A stretch of DNA of 64,000 nucleotides from the NCBI RefSeq assembly GCF_031127875.1, contig NZ_JARXIA010000004.1, positions 124,001-188,000 on the forward strand, given 5' to 3'. Each line of letters opens with the position of its first letter. The first letter of the stretch is position 1. The position numbers and the translations under genes were made by a program. This DNA is from Pelagicoccus sp. SDUM812005. Lineage in GTDB: Bacteria > Verrucomicrobiota > Verrucomicrobiia > Opitutales > Opitutaceae. This document shows positions 53,001 through 62,247 of this stretch, in pieces. The notes under the pieces are model-generated. The model ran no database searches, was not told the origin of the DNA, and saw only the letters and a program-made list of their open reading frames with translations.

Positions 53001-53116
53001 CGCCGCTTGCGATCTCGATCGGCTTTGGCGTGTTGGTGGCGACGGCGACTACCTTGTTGGTCGTTCCGTGCCTTTTGCTGGCGCAAGGGGACCTACGCGG
53101 TCGCGAGGCGCCTTGA
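50003..53116 (+). CDS. RND multidrug-type efflux permease (AcrB/MexF superfamily)
   Basis: 1,037 residues with 12 TMs in the RND pattern. TM4 reads FIVSIGVVVDDAIIVGEGIY with the Asp-Asp proton relay, as in HAE-type pumps, instead of the HME metal signatures. A second in-frame ATG at 50012 is possible. It probably exports organic toxic compounds or lipids. Together with the preceding outer-membrane factor and adaptor it makes one operon downstream of the two-component system. Confidence 0.88.
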   Translation: MKSMRNERLGGGILEAMLRRPVAVNLLLVALVAVGGLLLVKSKREVFPHFELDRILVEVAVEGANASEIESGVLLAIDDAVLGLDGVKRVASEARRGMGVVAIDVYRSADLQRVLQDVKNAVDRVPTLPANAERPVVRVAAQPDRVFSLIVYGELPRVEIVREAERLRLELLAQDGISRVEHAMKLKREFQVEVDPWRLEALGMSGVDLAEAVGKAVVELNGGNLQGDWSEVAVSFDSNRYQVEDYSDIPLVSSAGGGIVRLGEVGSVSEGFGENRSAAFFNGAPAARLDVFRKGDERPEAIAATFREYLARADLPEGVRVQVVDDQTEAFEGRVRLMLDSAWMGLVLVVVMLGLFLEPRVAFWVMLGIPVSFVGAFIPITLLGGSINMFSLAAFIVSIGVVVDDAIIVGEGIYAKRRAGRSGYEAACEGLRELAGPVSVAVLTNVVVFLPLFFLPGFLGKILFHIPVVVVSVLLISLLESLFILPRHLLSASDASETGCSRWGSLSRKVNAGLQGFAERRFDRWLRAGLRWRYASLAGVAAFFLLSLGLLSSGWVKTAFTPQLDADVATALVKLPLGTPISEAERVGRLLEKAARRSMESRGMEADYEGVATQISDQAMGEEEGSDGRIGVEALVFLGGLGARSFGGERFAEVWAEHAKVLPGAEGALFSGVDDAGAEAIELEFAHPDFEVAKRAGEALESLLIGYEDIVAVDLGGVQGRRSFEVELLPSGEALGLSQRALSEAVRGAFYGVEALRFQDGLEEVRVKVRFPSGYRKTWEDLERMPISLSGGGSALLRDVARLKESETVGRLLRVDGRRVVPVSVQLSPRGDDDGVAELLEERLLPELEALYPGLEYAFAGEQREDEETLAALSLGLLLAALGVYALLAVSFNDYWVPLVVVAVIPLGITGAILGHLVMGVPFSLVSFVGVIALSGIVVNDALVLAHAALRMSRAGRAWFDALVLAAQSRLRPILLTSLTTFVGLLPMVLETSAQARFLAPLAISIGFGVLVATATTLLVVPCLLLAQGDLRGREAP

Positions 53117-53227
53117 GGGGTGGCACTTGGTGGGAGTCCCGGCGCCGGGGTGCGAAACAGGCGGAATTTGACGGTCAGTTTTTGAGGCGATTGCGAGAGG
53201 CTGGGGGCATTCTAGCTTCTTGTTGTT

Positions 53228-55897
53228 ATGCTTTTTCGTTTCGCTTTTCGGTTTCTCGTTTTTGTCGGTTCGCTCGCGAGCGCTTTTGTGGCTCGAGCGA
53301 CGGAGACCCTCGCCGAGAGAGGTGCTTTGACGGGCGATGCAGCGCGTTCCACGCTGTCGGATCCGGTGTTGGGGGAATTGAATCCTTGGGTTTCTAGGAC
53401 GAAGTCGGAAGGGGCCTTCGCCTTGGCGGAAAGGGGCACTCTTGCTTCGCTGGTGGTGGCGGAAGGGGATTTCGAAGTGGTGAAGATCGCTGCCGCGGAC
53501 CTGGCGGAAGACTTGGGACGGGTAACGGGCGCAGAGGCGGAGGTTGCGGGACGGTTCAAGCCGCGTCAGGGCGGGCAAGTTGTGGTTGGCACCTTGGGCA
53601 GTTCGGAGGTGGTGGATACGCTTCTGAAGCGGACTGGCCTCGATGTCAGCGAATTGGAGGGCGCGTGGGAGAGCTTCGTCGTCGCGGTGGTCGGCGAAGG
53701 GGAAAAGGCGAATTTGGCGATCATCGGCAGCGATCGCCGGGGAACGGCCTATGGCGTTTACGAACTCTCGCAAGCGATTGGCGTCTCGCCTTGGCATTGG
53801 TGGGCGGATGCGGCGGTACGAAAATCGGAATCGCTTTATGTATCCAGCGGAACCCGACGTTTCGGTCCGCCGTCGGTCAAGTACCGTGGCATCTTCATCA
53901 ACGACGAGGATTGGGGCTTGCAGCCCTGGGCGGCTCACACCTTTGACCCCGAGCTCGGCGATATCGGTCCTAAGACTTACGAGAAGGTCTTCGAACTTCT
54001 CCTGCGCTTGAAGGCGAATACGCTGTGGCCGGCGATGCACGAGGTAACGAAGGCGTTCAACTTGTATCCGGAAAATAAGACATTGGCGGATCGCTATGCG
54101 ATCGTAATGGGCTCTTCCCATGCGGAACCGATGTTGCGCAACAACGTAACTGAGTGGACTGAGCCGAAGCGGCACTTCAATTACGCTACGCATCCAGAGG
54201 TGGTGAAGGGGTATTGGGAGGAGCGACTGAAGGAGAACGGCGGCTTCGAGAACGTTTACACGCTCGGCATGCGTGGCATTCATGATAGCGGCATGACGGG
54301 CGGCGGATCGAAGGAAGACAAGATCGCGCTGCTGGAGCGGATCATCGCCGACCAGCGGGGCTTGCTGGCTAAGCACGTCGATGCCGACGTGGCAGCGGTG
54401 CCTCAGGTCTTTACGCCTTACAAGGAAGTGCTGGAGCTTTATGAGGGCGGGATGCAGGTGCCGGACGACGTGACGTTGGTGTGGCCGGACGACAACCATG
54501 GCTACTTGCGTCGCTTTCCGAACGAAGTGGAGCGCCCTCGTAAGGGCGGATCGGGCGTGTATTACCATATTTCCTACCTCGGGGCCCCGCTCGCGTATTT
54601 GTGGTTGGATACAACTCCCTTGGCTTTGATTTGGGAGGAAATGCAACGTTCCTATGCCTTGGGCTCGCGAGATTATTGGATCGTGAACGTAGGGGATATC
54701 AAGCCGCAGGAGCGTGGCATGGAGTTTTTTCTTTCCATGGCTTGGGATATCGAGCGTTGGGGGCGCGACGCGCAACCTGCTTTCTTGAAGGCCTTGGCTG
54801 AGCGCGAGTTTGGAGGGGGCTTAGCGGAAGCGGTGAGGGACCTGCTCAACGAATACTACGCGCTTAACTTCCAGCGACGCCCCGAGCACTTGCAGTGGTG
54901 GATGCCTTACACGCGAGTGAAGACGAGTCCCTTGACGGATCGCGAGCTCGAGGAGCGTCTGGAGCGGATGCTGGACTTGATCGAACGCTGCGATGCGCTG
55001 GAGGCGTCTTTGCCGCCGGAGGAGCGGGACAGCTTCTTCCACTTGGTGGCGTATCCGGTTAAGGGCGCTGCGTATGCAAATTTGCAATACTTCCATTTGG
55101 AGCAGTACCACCGTCTCTTTCATGCCGACAACGCGCAGGCCCGCAAGCACGGCGGGCTGGGCAAGCTGGCGGCTGATCGCTTGGAGGCGCTGACGCAACG
55201 CTACAACGAGGAGACGGGCGCGGGCAAGTGGCGTAGGATGATGGCGGTCGAGCCGGCGGACAGCGCTTGGCGCAGCTATCGAACTACACCGTGGATCGTG
55301 CCGGCGGCGGGTATGCGGGAAACGGTAGCGGATTTCCGCGAGACGTACGAGCAGCTGCGTTTCGACCCATGGCGGCCTCATGCGGCGGCGCAAGCGGAAG
55401 TCATGCGGGAGGCGGAGTCTTTCGATCGCCGAGGCGGGCGGGGCGCTCGTTGGGAGGTCGTGCAGCAGCTCGGATGGTCGGGCGACGCGATTGCGGTTTT
55501 TCCGCAGGATTTTGGAAGCGTCGCGTTCGAGGAGCTCGGCGAGGATACGCCTTGGGTTGAGTATGCGGTCGATTTGTCTGGAGAGGGGGCGTATCGCTTG
55601 TTCTTGGAGTTTTTGCCGACGTTTCCTTCGGAGGAGTCGGAACACTTGGAGGTGGGCGTTTCGGTCGATGGCGGCGAGATGCAGCGGGTGTCGATCTTTC
55701 GCAAGTCGAAGACGCAAGAGTGGTCGCGCAACGTGCTGGAAGGCAGCGTGGGCGCGGAGCTTGAGGTGCAGATCGCGCAGGCCGGTACGCATCGGATCCG
55801 TATATACATGATGGATACCGGTACGGTGCTCGACCGGCTCTTCTTGCATCAAGGAGAGCTGGCTCCGAGCTTCAGCGGCCCGAGCGTATTGCGTTAG
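53228..55897 (+). CDS. GH115 alpha-glucuronidase, secreted
   Basis: 889 residues, family length 830-980. Signal peptide FAFRFLVFVGSLASAFVARA. Residues 75-210 are the N-terminal domain with the SDRRGTAYGVYELSQAIGVS stretch. The catalytic TIM barrel begins with KYRGIFINDEDWGLQPWAAH and contains the LKANTLWPAMHEVTKAFN segment. A late beta-domain covers 700-889. GH115 enzymes remove (4-O-methyl-)glucuronic acid from internal and terminal xylose of xylan. No xylanase or TonB genes neighbour it, so it may act alone or serve in a dispersed xylan pathway. Confidence 0.9.
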   Translation: MLFRFAFRFLVFVGSLASAFVARATETLAERGALTGDAARSTLSDPVLGELNPWVSRTKSEGAFALAERGTLASLVVAEGDFEVVKIAAADLAEDLGRVTGAEAEVAGRFKPRQGGQVVVGTLGSSEVVDTLLKRTGLDVSELEGAWESFVVAVVGEGEKANLAIIGSDRRGTAYGVYELSQAIGVSPWHWWADAAVRKSESLYVSSGTRRFGPPSVKYRGIFINDEDWGLQPWAAHTFDPELGDIGPKTYEKVFELLLRLKANTLWPAMHEVTKAFNLYPENKTLADRYAIVMGSSHAEPMLRNNVTEWTEPKRHFNYATHPEVVKGYWEERLKENGGFENVYTLGMRGIHDSGMTGGGSKEDKIALLERIIADQRGLLAKHVDADVAAVPQVFTPYKEVLELYEGGMQVPDDVTLVWPDDNHGYLRRFPNEVERPRKGGSGVYYHISYLGAPLAYLWLDTTPLALIWEEMQRSYALGSRDYWIVNVGDIKPQERGMEFFLSMAWDIERWGRDAQPAFLKALAEREFGGGLAEAVRDLLNEYYALNFQRRPEHLQWWMPYTRVKTSPLTDRELEERLERMLDLIERCDALEASLPPEERDSFFHLVAYPVKGAAYANLQYFHLEQYHRLFHADNAQARKHGGLGKLAADRLEALTQRYNEETGAGKWRRMMAVEPADSAWRSYRTTPWIVPAAGMRETVADFRETYEQLRFDPWRPHAAAQAEVMREAESFDRRGGRGARWEVVQQLGWSGDAIAVFPQDFGSVAFEELGEDTPWVEYAVDLSGEGAYRLFLEFLPTFPSEESEHLEVGVSVDGGEMQRVSIFRKSKTQEWSRNVLEGSVGAELEVQIAQAGTHRIRIYMMDTGTVLDRLFLHQGELAPSFSGPSVLR

Positions 55898-55919
55898 CGG
55901 GAAGTGTACTTCGGAGAGC

Positions 55920-58900
55920 CTAGTCCTCGTGATTCGAAGCGTAGCCGGTATTGTCTACGATCAGCTGCTGGTCGTTGGGAGGCGTGGCGTTGGCCGGGGT
56001 TGAAGCGGGCAGAGAGACATCCTGCTTGTCGCTCTTGGCCTCTTGCTGAGTGGGGTTGTGGGAGGTTCCGTTAGAAGGGAGCGAAGTGCTCACTACGCTC
56101 GAAGTCACCTCGGAGTATACTGCTGCGGGCGTGGCAATGTGCAGCGTACCCGAAAGGAACGAAATGTCGTAGTTGGCGCTACTCACGCCTTGAGGGAGGA
56201 TCCTGTATTCGCCCGCTTCGACTGCGCCGATCGCAGAACCTGCGTATTGGATGCTTCCGTTTAGTGTATCGGGATTTTCGGTACCGGCAAATCCTTGGTA
56301 GACGAAGCCGTTTTTTCCGGAGTAGGGAATTCCAGTGAAAAGTACAGAATCGTTGTTTGCGGTGACGGTGAGGGCAGCCTTGTCCACGGTGAGGGTTCCG
56401 TCGACGAAGGAGATGTCGTAGTTGCCGGAGGTGAGCCCGCTGGCGGAGAGGGTGTAGGAACCTGCATCGCGGGCGCCTTGTGAGTCTCCGCCATAGATGA
56501 GGGATCCGTCGAGGGCACTTGCGTCTTCGTTGCCGGCGAACCCTTGGTAAGAGAGCCCGTTCCCGCCGGTGTAGGCTTGGGCGTCGTAGGTCTTGCTGGC
56601 GTCCATGGCGGTGACGGTGAGGGCAGCCTTGTCCACGGTGAGGGTTCCGTCGACGAAGGAGATGTCGTAGTTGCCGGAGGTCAGGCCGCTGGCTGTGATG
56701 GTGTGGTCGCCCGCATTGATTGCTCCCTGGGAGTCTCCGCCGTAGACGAGGGATCCGTCGAGGGAGCTTGCGTCTTCGTTGCCGGCGAACCCTTGGTAGG
56801 AGAGTCCATTTCCGCCGGTGTAGGCTTGGGCGTCGTAAGTCTTGCTGGCGTCCATAGCGGTGACGGTGAGGGCAGCCTTGTCCACGGTGAGGGTTCCGTC
56901 GACGTAGGAAATGTCGTAGTTTCCGGAGGTGAGCCCGCTGGCGGAGAGGGTGTAGGAACCTGCGTCGCTGGCGCCTTGGGAGTCTCCGCCGTAGACTAGG
57001 GAACCGTCGAGGGCGCTTGCGTCTTCGTTGCCGGCGAACCCTTGGTAGGAGAGTCCGTTTCCGCCGGTGTAGGCTTGGGCGTCGTAGGTCTTGCTGGCGT
57101 CCATGGCGGTGACGGTGAGGGCAGCCTTGTTCACGGTGAGGGTTCCGTCGACGTAGGAAATGTCGTAGTTTCCGGAGGTGAGCCCGCTGGCGGAGAGGGT
57201 GTAGGAACCTGCGTCGCGGGCGCCTTGGGAGTCTCCGCCGTAGACTAGGGAACCGTCGAGGGCGCTTGCGTCTTCGTTGCCGGCGAACCCTTGGTAGGAG
57301 AGTCCATTTCCGCCGGTGTAGGCTTGGGCGTCGTAGGTCTTGCTGGCGTCCATAGCGGTGACGGTGAGGGCAGCCTTGTCCACGGTGAGGGTTCCGTCGA
57401 CGTAGGAAATGTCGTAGTTGCCAGAGGTGAGCCCGCTGGCGGAGAGGGTGTAGGAACCTGCGTCGCTGGCACCTTGGGAGTCTCCGCCGTAGACGAGGGA
57501 TCCGTCGAGGGCGCTTGCGTCTTCGTTGCCGGCGAACCCTTGGAAGGAGAGTCCGTTTCCGCCGGTGAAGGCTTGGGCGTCGTAGGTCTTGCGGGCGTCC
57601 ATGGCGGTGACGGTGAGGGCAGCCTTGTCCACGGTGAGGGTTCCGTCGACGTAGGAAATGTCGTAGTTTCCGGAGGTGAATCCGCTGGCGCAGAGGGTGT
57701 AGGATCCTGCGTCGCTGGCGCCTTGGGAGTCTCCTCCGTAGACTAGTGATCCGTCGAGGGCACTTGCGTCTTCGCTTCCGGCGAAACCTGCGAACGTGTA
57801 TCCGTTTCCTCCTGAATAGGTATTGGCGTCGTAGATTTTGCTGTCATTGGCGAGCGTCACGGTGAGAGCGGCCTTGTCGACGGCGAGCATCCCATTCGTA
57901 TAGGTGATGTCGTAGTTCTCGGAGGTCAGCCCGCTCGCTGTGATGGTGTAGTTTCCGGCGTCGAGGGCACCTTGGGCGTTTCCGCCGTAGACGACGGATC
58001 CTCCGAGTGCGGAGGCGTCTTCGGTTCCAACGAAGCCGTCGTAGGAGAGCCCGTTTCCACCGGAGTAGGCGAGGGCGTCGTAGGTCTTGCTGTCGTCGTT
58101 TGCGGTAACGGTGAGGGCAGCCTTGTTGACGGTGAGGTCTCCGTCGACGTAGGAGATGTCGTAGTTTCCGGAGGTCAGTCCGCTGGCGGAGATGGTGTAG
58201 TCTCCGGCGTTGAGGGCGCCTTGGGCGTTTCCGCTGTAGACGACGGATCCTCCGAGTGCGGAGACGTCTTCGGTTCCAACGAAGCCGTCGTAGGAGAGCC
58301 CGTTTCCACCGGAGTAGGCGAGGGCGTCGTAGGTCTTGCTGTCGTCGTTTGCGGTGACGGTGAGTGCAGCCTTGTTGACGGTGAGGTCGCCGTCGACGTA
58401 GGAGATGTCATAGTTTCCGGAGGTCAGTCCACTGGCGGAGATGGTGTAGTCTCCGGCGTTGAGGGCGCCTTGGGCGTTTCCGCTGTAGACGACGGATCCT
58501 CCGAGTGCGGAGGCGTCTTCGGTTCCAACGAAGCCGTCGTAAGAGAGCCCGTACCCACCGGAGTAGGCGAGGGCGTCGTAGGTCTTGCTGTCGTCGTTTG
58601 CAGTGACGGTGAGTGCAGCTTTGTTGACGGTGAGGTCGCCGTCGACGTAGGAGATGTCGTAGTTTCCGGAGGTCAGGCCGCTGGCTGTGATGGTGTAGTC
58701 GCCCGCATTGATTGCTCCTTGGGAGTTGCCGCTGTAGGCGAACGATCCGCCAAGGTTAGATTCGTTTTCCGTACCGACGAAACCGGATACCGTGTATCCG
58801 TTTCCGCCTGAGTAAGAGAGACTGTCGTAGGTTTTGCTGTCGTCGTTGAGGGTGACAGTGAGAGCGGCTTTGTTGACGGAAAGGTCTCCGTCAACGTAAG

Positions 58901-61900
58901 AGATGGCGTAGTTCCCGGAGGTGAAGCCGGCACCGGAAAGGGTATAGTCGCCGACGTTGGTTACGCCTTGGGCATTGCCTCCGTATGTGAAGGATCCGCC
59001 GAGGTTCGCTTCGCTTTCGCTATTCACGAATCCGGCTATATTGTATCCATTTCCTCCTGAGTATGCGAGCGAGTCGTAGGTCTTGCTATCATTGTTCAGG
59101 GTAACCGTTAGATCCGCCTTGGTAACTGTTAAGGTCCCGTTCGTGTAGCTGCTGGCTCCATACCCGGTGGGCGCTGATAGCGTGCCCGCAGCGATGTTGA
59201 TGGTGTGGGATCCGCTTGCAACATTGGCGGAGGCTGCAGCCCCACTGGAGCTCATGGAGGGAGCGCCGGCGGCGCTGTCTTGGATGAAAACGTTTCCGTA
59301 GGTGGATGCGTCTACTAGTCCCGTAACGGTGTAGTGGGTTCCGGATACAGGTGAACTGTAGTCGATGGTATCACCGTAGGTCTTATTTTGGTCTACGGCT
59401 GCAAATGTAAGGTTAGGTTGGATACCGAACAGGTAGCGATTGCCGGATTCGGAAACGCTGCTGGGGCCGTAGGACCCGTAGCTTGCATTCCAGACAGCCG
59501 TGTTGCCGCTGTCGAGGCCGCCGAAGGTGTTGTCGGCTGGGTCCGCAGAATAGATGAGCCAGCGGCTGGCGACGATCGGCGAGCTGCCGGCATTGTTGAT
59601 AAAGCTTCCGCCTGCAGCGAGCACCGCTTCACCGGTGCCGACATCCAGGCTTACACCGGAGCCGAGCGTAATGTCTCCTCCGCTCAAGATATTGAGCTCG
59701 TTGGTATCGAGGGTGATGTTTCCGTCGAAGGTGACGTTTCCTCCGTCCATGCGACCGATATTGAGAGTCGCTGCGGATAGTTCGCTGAGCACAGAATTGC
59801 TCAAAGCGGATCCGATGGTGATGGGATTGGATACAGTCTGCTGTTGCAGAGCGATCTCGCCGTTGCCGGAGTTTGCGATGACGCCGCGGGAGATCGTAAA
59901 GCTGTCGCCTGTCAGAACGATGTCGCCTCCCGAGTTGGCGAGAGTTCCGGAGCTGATGTCGATGGATCCGTTGGCGAGTTCAAGGAAGCCGGAGAAGTTT
60001 ACGGTGGTATCGGCGAGCACTTTGGTTGTACCCGTTCCGTCACTACGTCCAACGGTGATGTTCTCGAAGTTCACGAAGCGAGCCATGTTGGAGGCGGTGA
60101 TGGTCATGTCGCCCGAACCGGAGGCTCCGATATCGACATTGGTTGACGCGTCATAGGGAGCGATCGTGACGCTGGCTCCGCTACCCGTGATGTCCTGCTG
60201 GAAGTCGAAATCGTTGGCGGTTAGGGTGAGGCTGGAAGAGGCACCCTGCATGCTGGCGGTGCTGCCGAAGGTCAGTTTGCCAGTGGTCTCTATTTCCGCC
60301 TCCGAGCCGAATTGAAGGGGCTGGGAGATATTTACGTCGCCGGTGGAGCTTACCTTGGCGGAAATGCGGTAGGTGGCGTTTCGGGCGGTTCCCAGCCGGT
60401 CGAAGTAGAGGCGACCTGATCCGGTAGAAATATCTGCATTTACGTAGACTCCGGAGGTCCCGGCGTCTAGGTCGATGTCGCCGCCGTTGGAAGAGAGGGG
60501 TTGGTTGAGGTGCAACACGCCTCCGCCCAGGTTGTCGGAGTCGGCCCAAAGCTCGATGCCGCCGCCGTTGGTGGTGATCGAATTGCCGACTGTCAGTCCG
60601 TTGTCTCCCCAAAGCGTGATCTTGCCCGTTTCGGAGGAGAGCTTGCCGGAGTTTATGCTCATCGCGGCGCGGATATAGATCGCTCCGTTTCCGGAGGCAG
60701 CGATCTCATCGTTGGAGTCTACTGTCGAGTAATTGTGGTATTCACCGCCGAAGTAGTCGCCCGCGATGATGGTCAAGCTCACGTTGTCTTGAAGGGTGAT
60801 GACGCCGTCGGTGGTCAAGTCGTTGAGCGTGATGCCGTCGCCCCAGCTGCCGCCGCTGGTCTGGAGGGTGATATTGGCAAGCTGGGCTTCAAGATCCTTT
60901 TCGTAGACCACGGAGCCGCTGATGCTTCCGGAGCCAGTGCCGCCGTCCACGATATCGATGGAGCTCGGGTCAAGGAGGAGGTCTCCGGTGTTTCCGTGGG
61001 GGGCACGCGCGTCCGTGATTCCTGAGTACGCAAGCGTATTCTTGCCAGAGACTTCCACTTGGCCACCGTCGCCTCCGTTATCTCCGCCTCGGGAGGAGAT
61101 GCGGCCTGAAAATGCATTGTGGTCGTCGCTCCAGAAAACGACTGTTCCGCCGTTTCCGTTGTCAAGGGCGTCGGCGAAAACCTTGACAGATTCTCCGATG
61201 CTTACGGATTGGGCATTGTGGATTTCTGGATCGCTTCCCTGCCAGCCTCCACCGACGTAGATCTGACCTCCTGCGTTTGTACCGGAAACATCGATACGGG
61301 ACTCTCCATCGACAGAAATTGTGTTGCCGGTGACCTGAATGTATCCACCGCCGTCGGTTGCGCTCGCGGCAAGGAGATCGCCTTGGACGTTGACGGAACC
61401 TTCTCCCGCGTCCAGGAAGATGCGTCCACCCTTGGCCTTGAGTCCTTGCGCTTCTATGATGCCGGTGTTGTTGACGACGGATTGGGCGAGCGAATCTGCT
61501 GACTGGGCAGACATGATGACTGTGCCAGCGTTCGCTTGGATAAGTCCTGCGTTGCTGGCTTCTGTTGCTACGGCGTCTTGAGTGACGCTGTAGTTGATCA
61601 AGCCGTCGCCGTCGAAGTCGAGAGTGAGTTTGGAACCGGCGAGCAGAGCGGTGGTGCCTTCTGGGGTAATGATGCTGCCGTCGTTTTGCACGCGTTGTCC
61701 GACGAGGGCCACGACGCCTCCGGATTGGGCAGTGATATTTCCGAAGTTCGCTACCGAACCGCCGATTCCGGAGAAGGTGAAATCACCCGTTAGGAAGGAG
61801 TTGTTGTCGATCTGAAGGGAAGAGGCCACGAGTCCGCCGACGTTCACTTGTGCTGACTCTCCGAATACAATGCCATTCGGATTGACTAGGAACAGGCGCC

Positions 61901-62231
61901 CATTGCTTTCGAGTTGGCCGAAGATCTGTGTGGGGTTTTCGCTGAGGATGCGGTTGAGGGCGATACTGTCAGAATTTGGTTGGGAGAAACTGACCGAGGC
62001 GTCGCTGCCAATATCGAACTGGCTCCATTCAGCGATGAGGCGGTCGCTGTATTGGAGAACCGTCAAGTCGCTGCCGGCGCTTTGGAACGCTCCGTTTCCG
62101 GAAACGATATTTCCGCCGCTGGGCAGGGTGCTGGGGCTTAGGTTTTGAGGGGCCGCGACTGTTGAGAGGGCGCAGCTTACGGCGATCGCCAGGTAGCTAG
62201 GCTTTGTGAAGGTATGGTGGGAAAATGACAT
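55920..62231 (-). CDS. TpsA: filamentous-haemagglutinin-like exoprotein with MBG repeats
   Basis: 2,103 residues from ATG 62231; a frame opening upstream overlaps tpsB and is not favoured. A signal region (YLAIAVSCALSTVAA) is followed by the two-partner-secretion domain (about 30-290), including the NPNG motif (RLFLVNPNGIVFGESAQVNV). A beta-helical stretch with many Gly/Asp/Asn residues runs to about 1000, then an MBG domain of the YGX type (NKTYGDTIDY), then twelve 83-residue MBG repeats to about residue 2035, and a Ser/Pro/Thr-rich tail. Secreted through the partner TpsB, it is likely a surface adhesin. It starts 16 bp after the tpsB stop and ends convergently with the GH115 gene, 22 bp apart. 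Confidence 0.9.
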   Translation of the reverse strand: MSFSHHTFTKPSYLAIAVSCALSTVAAPQNLSPSTLPSGGNIVSGNGAFQSAGSDLTVLQYSDRLIAEWSQFDIGSDASVSFSQPNSDSIALNRILSENPTQIFGQLESNGRLFLVNPNGIVFGESAQVNVGGLVASSLQIDNNSFLTGDFTFSGIGGSVANFGNITAQSGGVVALVGQRVQNDGSIITPEGTTALLAGSKLTLDFDGDGLINYSVTQDAVATEASNAGLIQANAGTVIMSAQSADSLAQSVVNNTGIIEAQGLKAKGGRIFLDAGEGSVNVQGDLLAASATDGGGYIQVTGNTISVDGESRIDVSGTNAGGQIYVGGGWQGSDPEIHNAQSVSIGESVKVFADALDNGNGGTVVFWSDDHNAFSGRISSRGGDNGGDGGQVEVSGKNTLAYSGITDARAPHGNTGDLLLDPSSIDIVDGGTGSGSISGSVVYEKDLEAQLANITLQTSGGSWGDGITLNDLTTDGVITLQDNVSLTIIAGDYFGGEYHNYSTVDSNDEIAASGNGAIYIRAAMSINSGKLSSETGKITLWGDNGLTVGNSITTNGGGIELWADSDNLGGGVLHLNQPLSSNGGDIDLDAGTSGVYVNADISTGSGRLYFDRLGTARNATYRISAKVSSTGDVNISQPLQFGSEAEIETTGKLTFGSTASMQGASSSLTLTANDFDFQQDITGSGASVTIAPYDASTNVDIGASGSGDMTITASNMARFVNFENITVGRSDGTGTTKVLADTTVNFSGFLELANGSIDISSGTLANSGGDIVLTGDSFTISRGVIANSGNGEIALQQQTVSNPITIGSALSNSVLSELSAATLNIGRMDGGNVTFDGNITLDTNELNILSGGDITLGSGVSLDVGTGEAVLAAGGSFINNAGSSPIVASRWLIYSADPADNTFGGLDSGNTAVWNASYGSYGPSSVSESGNRYLFGIQPNLTFAAVDQNKTYGDTIDYSSPVSGTHYTVTGLVDASTYGNVFIQDSAAGAPSMSSSGAAASANVASGSHTINIAAGTLSAPTGYGASSYTNGTLTVTKADLTVTLNNDSKTYDSLAYSGGNGYNIAGFVNSESEANLGGSFTYGGNAQGVTNVGDYTLSGAGFTSGNYAISYVDGDLSVNKAALTVTLNDDSKTYDSLSYSGGNGYTVSGFVGTENESNLGGSFAYSGNSQGAINAGDYTITASGLTSGNYDISYVDGDLTVNKAALTVTANDDSKTYDALAYSGGYGLSYDGFVGTEDASALGGSVVYSGNAQGALNAGDYTISASGLTSGNYDISYVDGDLTVNKAALTVTANDDSKTYDALAYSGGNGLSYDGFVGTEDVSALGGSVVYSGNAQGALNAGDYTISASGLTSGNYDISYVDGDLTVNKAALTVTANDDSKTYDALAYSGGNGLSYDGFVGTEDASALGGSVVYGGNAQGALDAGNYTITASGLTSENYDITYTNGMLAVDKAALTVTLANDSKIYDANTYSGGNGYTFAGFAGSEDASALDGSLVYGGDSQGASDAGSYTLCASGFTSGNYDISYVDGTLTVDKAALTVTAMDARKTYDAQAFTGGNGLSFQGFAGNEDASALDGSLVYGGDSQGASDAGSYTLSASGLTSGNYDISYVDGTLTVDKAALTVTAMDASKTYDAQAYTGGNGLSYQGFAGNEDASALDGSLVYGGDSQGARDAGSYTLSASGLTSGNYDISYVDGTLTVNKAALTVTAMDASKTYDAQAYTGGNGLSYQGFAGNEDASALDGSLVYGGDSQGASDAGSYTLSASGLTSGNYDISYVDGTLTVDKAALTVTAMDASKTYDAQAYTGGNGLSYQGFAGNEDASSLDGSLVYGGDSQGAINAGDHTITASGLTSGNYDISFVDGTLTVDKAALTVTAMDASKTYDAQAYTGGNGLSYQGFAGNEDASALDGSLIYGGDSQGARDAGSYTLSASGLTSGNYDISFVDGTLTVDKAALTVTANNDSVLFTGIPYSGKNGFVYQGFAGTENPDTLNGSIQYAGSAIGAVEAGEYRILPQGVSSANYDISFLSGTLHIATPAAVYSEVTSSVVSTSLPSNGTSHNPTQQEAKSDKQDVSLPASTPANATPPNDQQLIVDNTGYASNHED
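56137..59120 (-). repeat. Twelve tandem 249-bp MBG-domain repeats inside tpsA
   Basis: Each unit of 83 codons starts with KAALTVT and includes SKTYDA, then GGNGLSYQGF and SGNYDISYVDGTLTV. The units from about 56.4 to 57.6 kb are nearly identical in DNA, while those at either edge are more diverged. This is consistent with copy-number change by recombination in the middle. Confidence 0.9.
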
Positions 62232-62247
62232 CGAAAAAGTGTGTTGC

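Noticed and set aside
53093-54775. 560-codon minus-strand frame opposite the GH115 gene
   Set aside because: The GH115 frame has a signal peptide and family motifs; the antisense frame is Arg/His-rich and unlike any protein.
56137-59120. Tandem repeats as a CRISPR or satellite
   Set aside because: The 249-bp units keep the reading frame and encode MBG domains of the TpsA protein.
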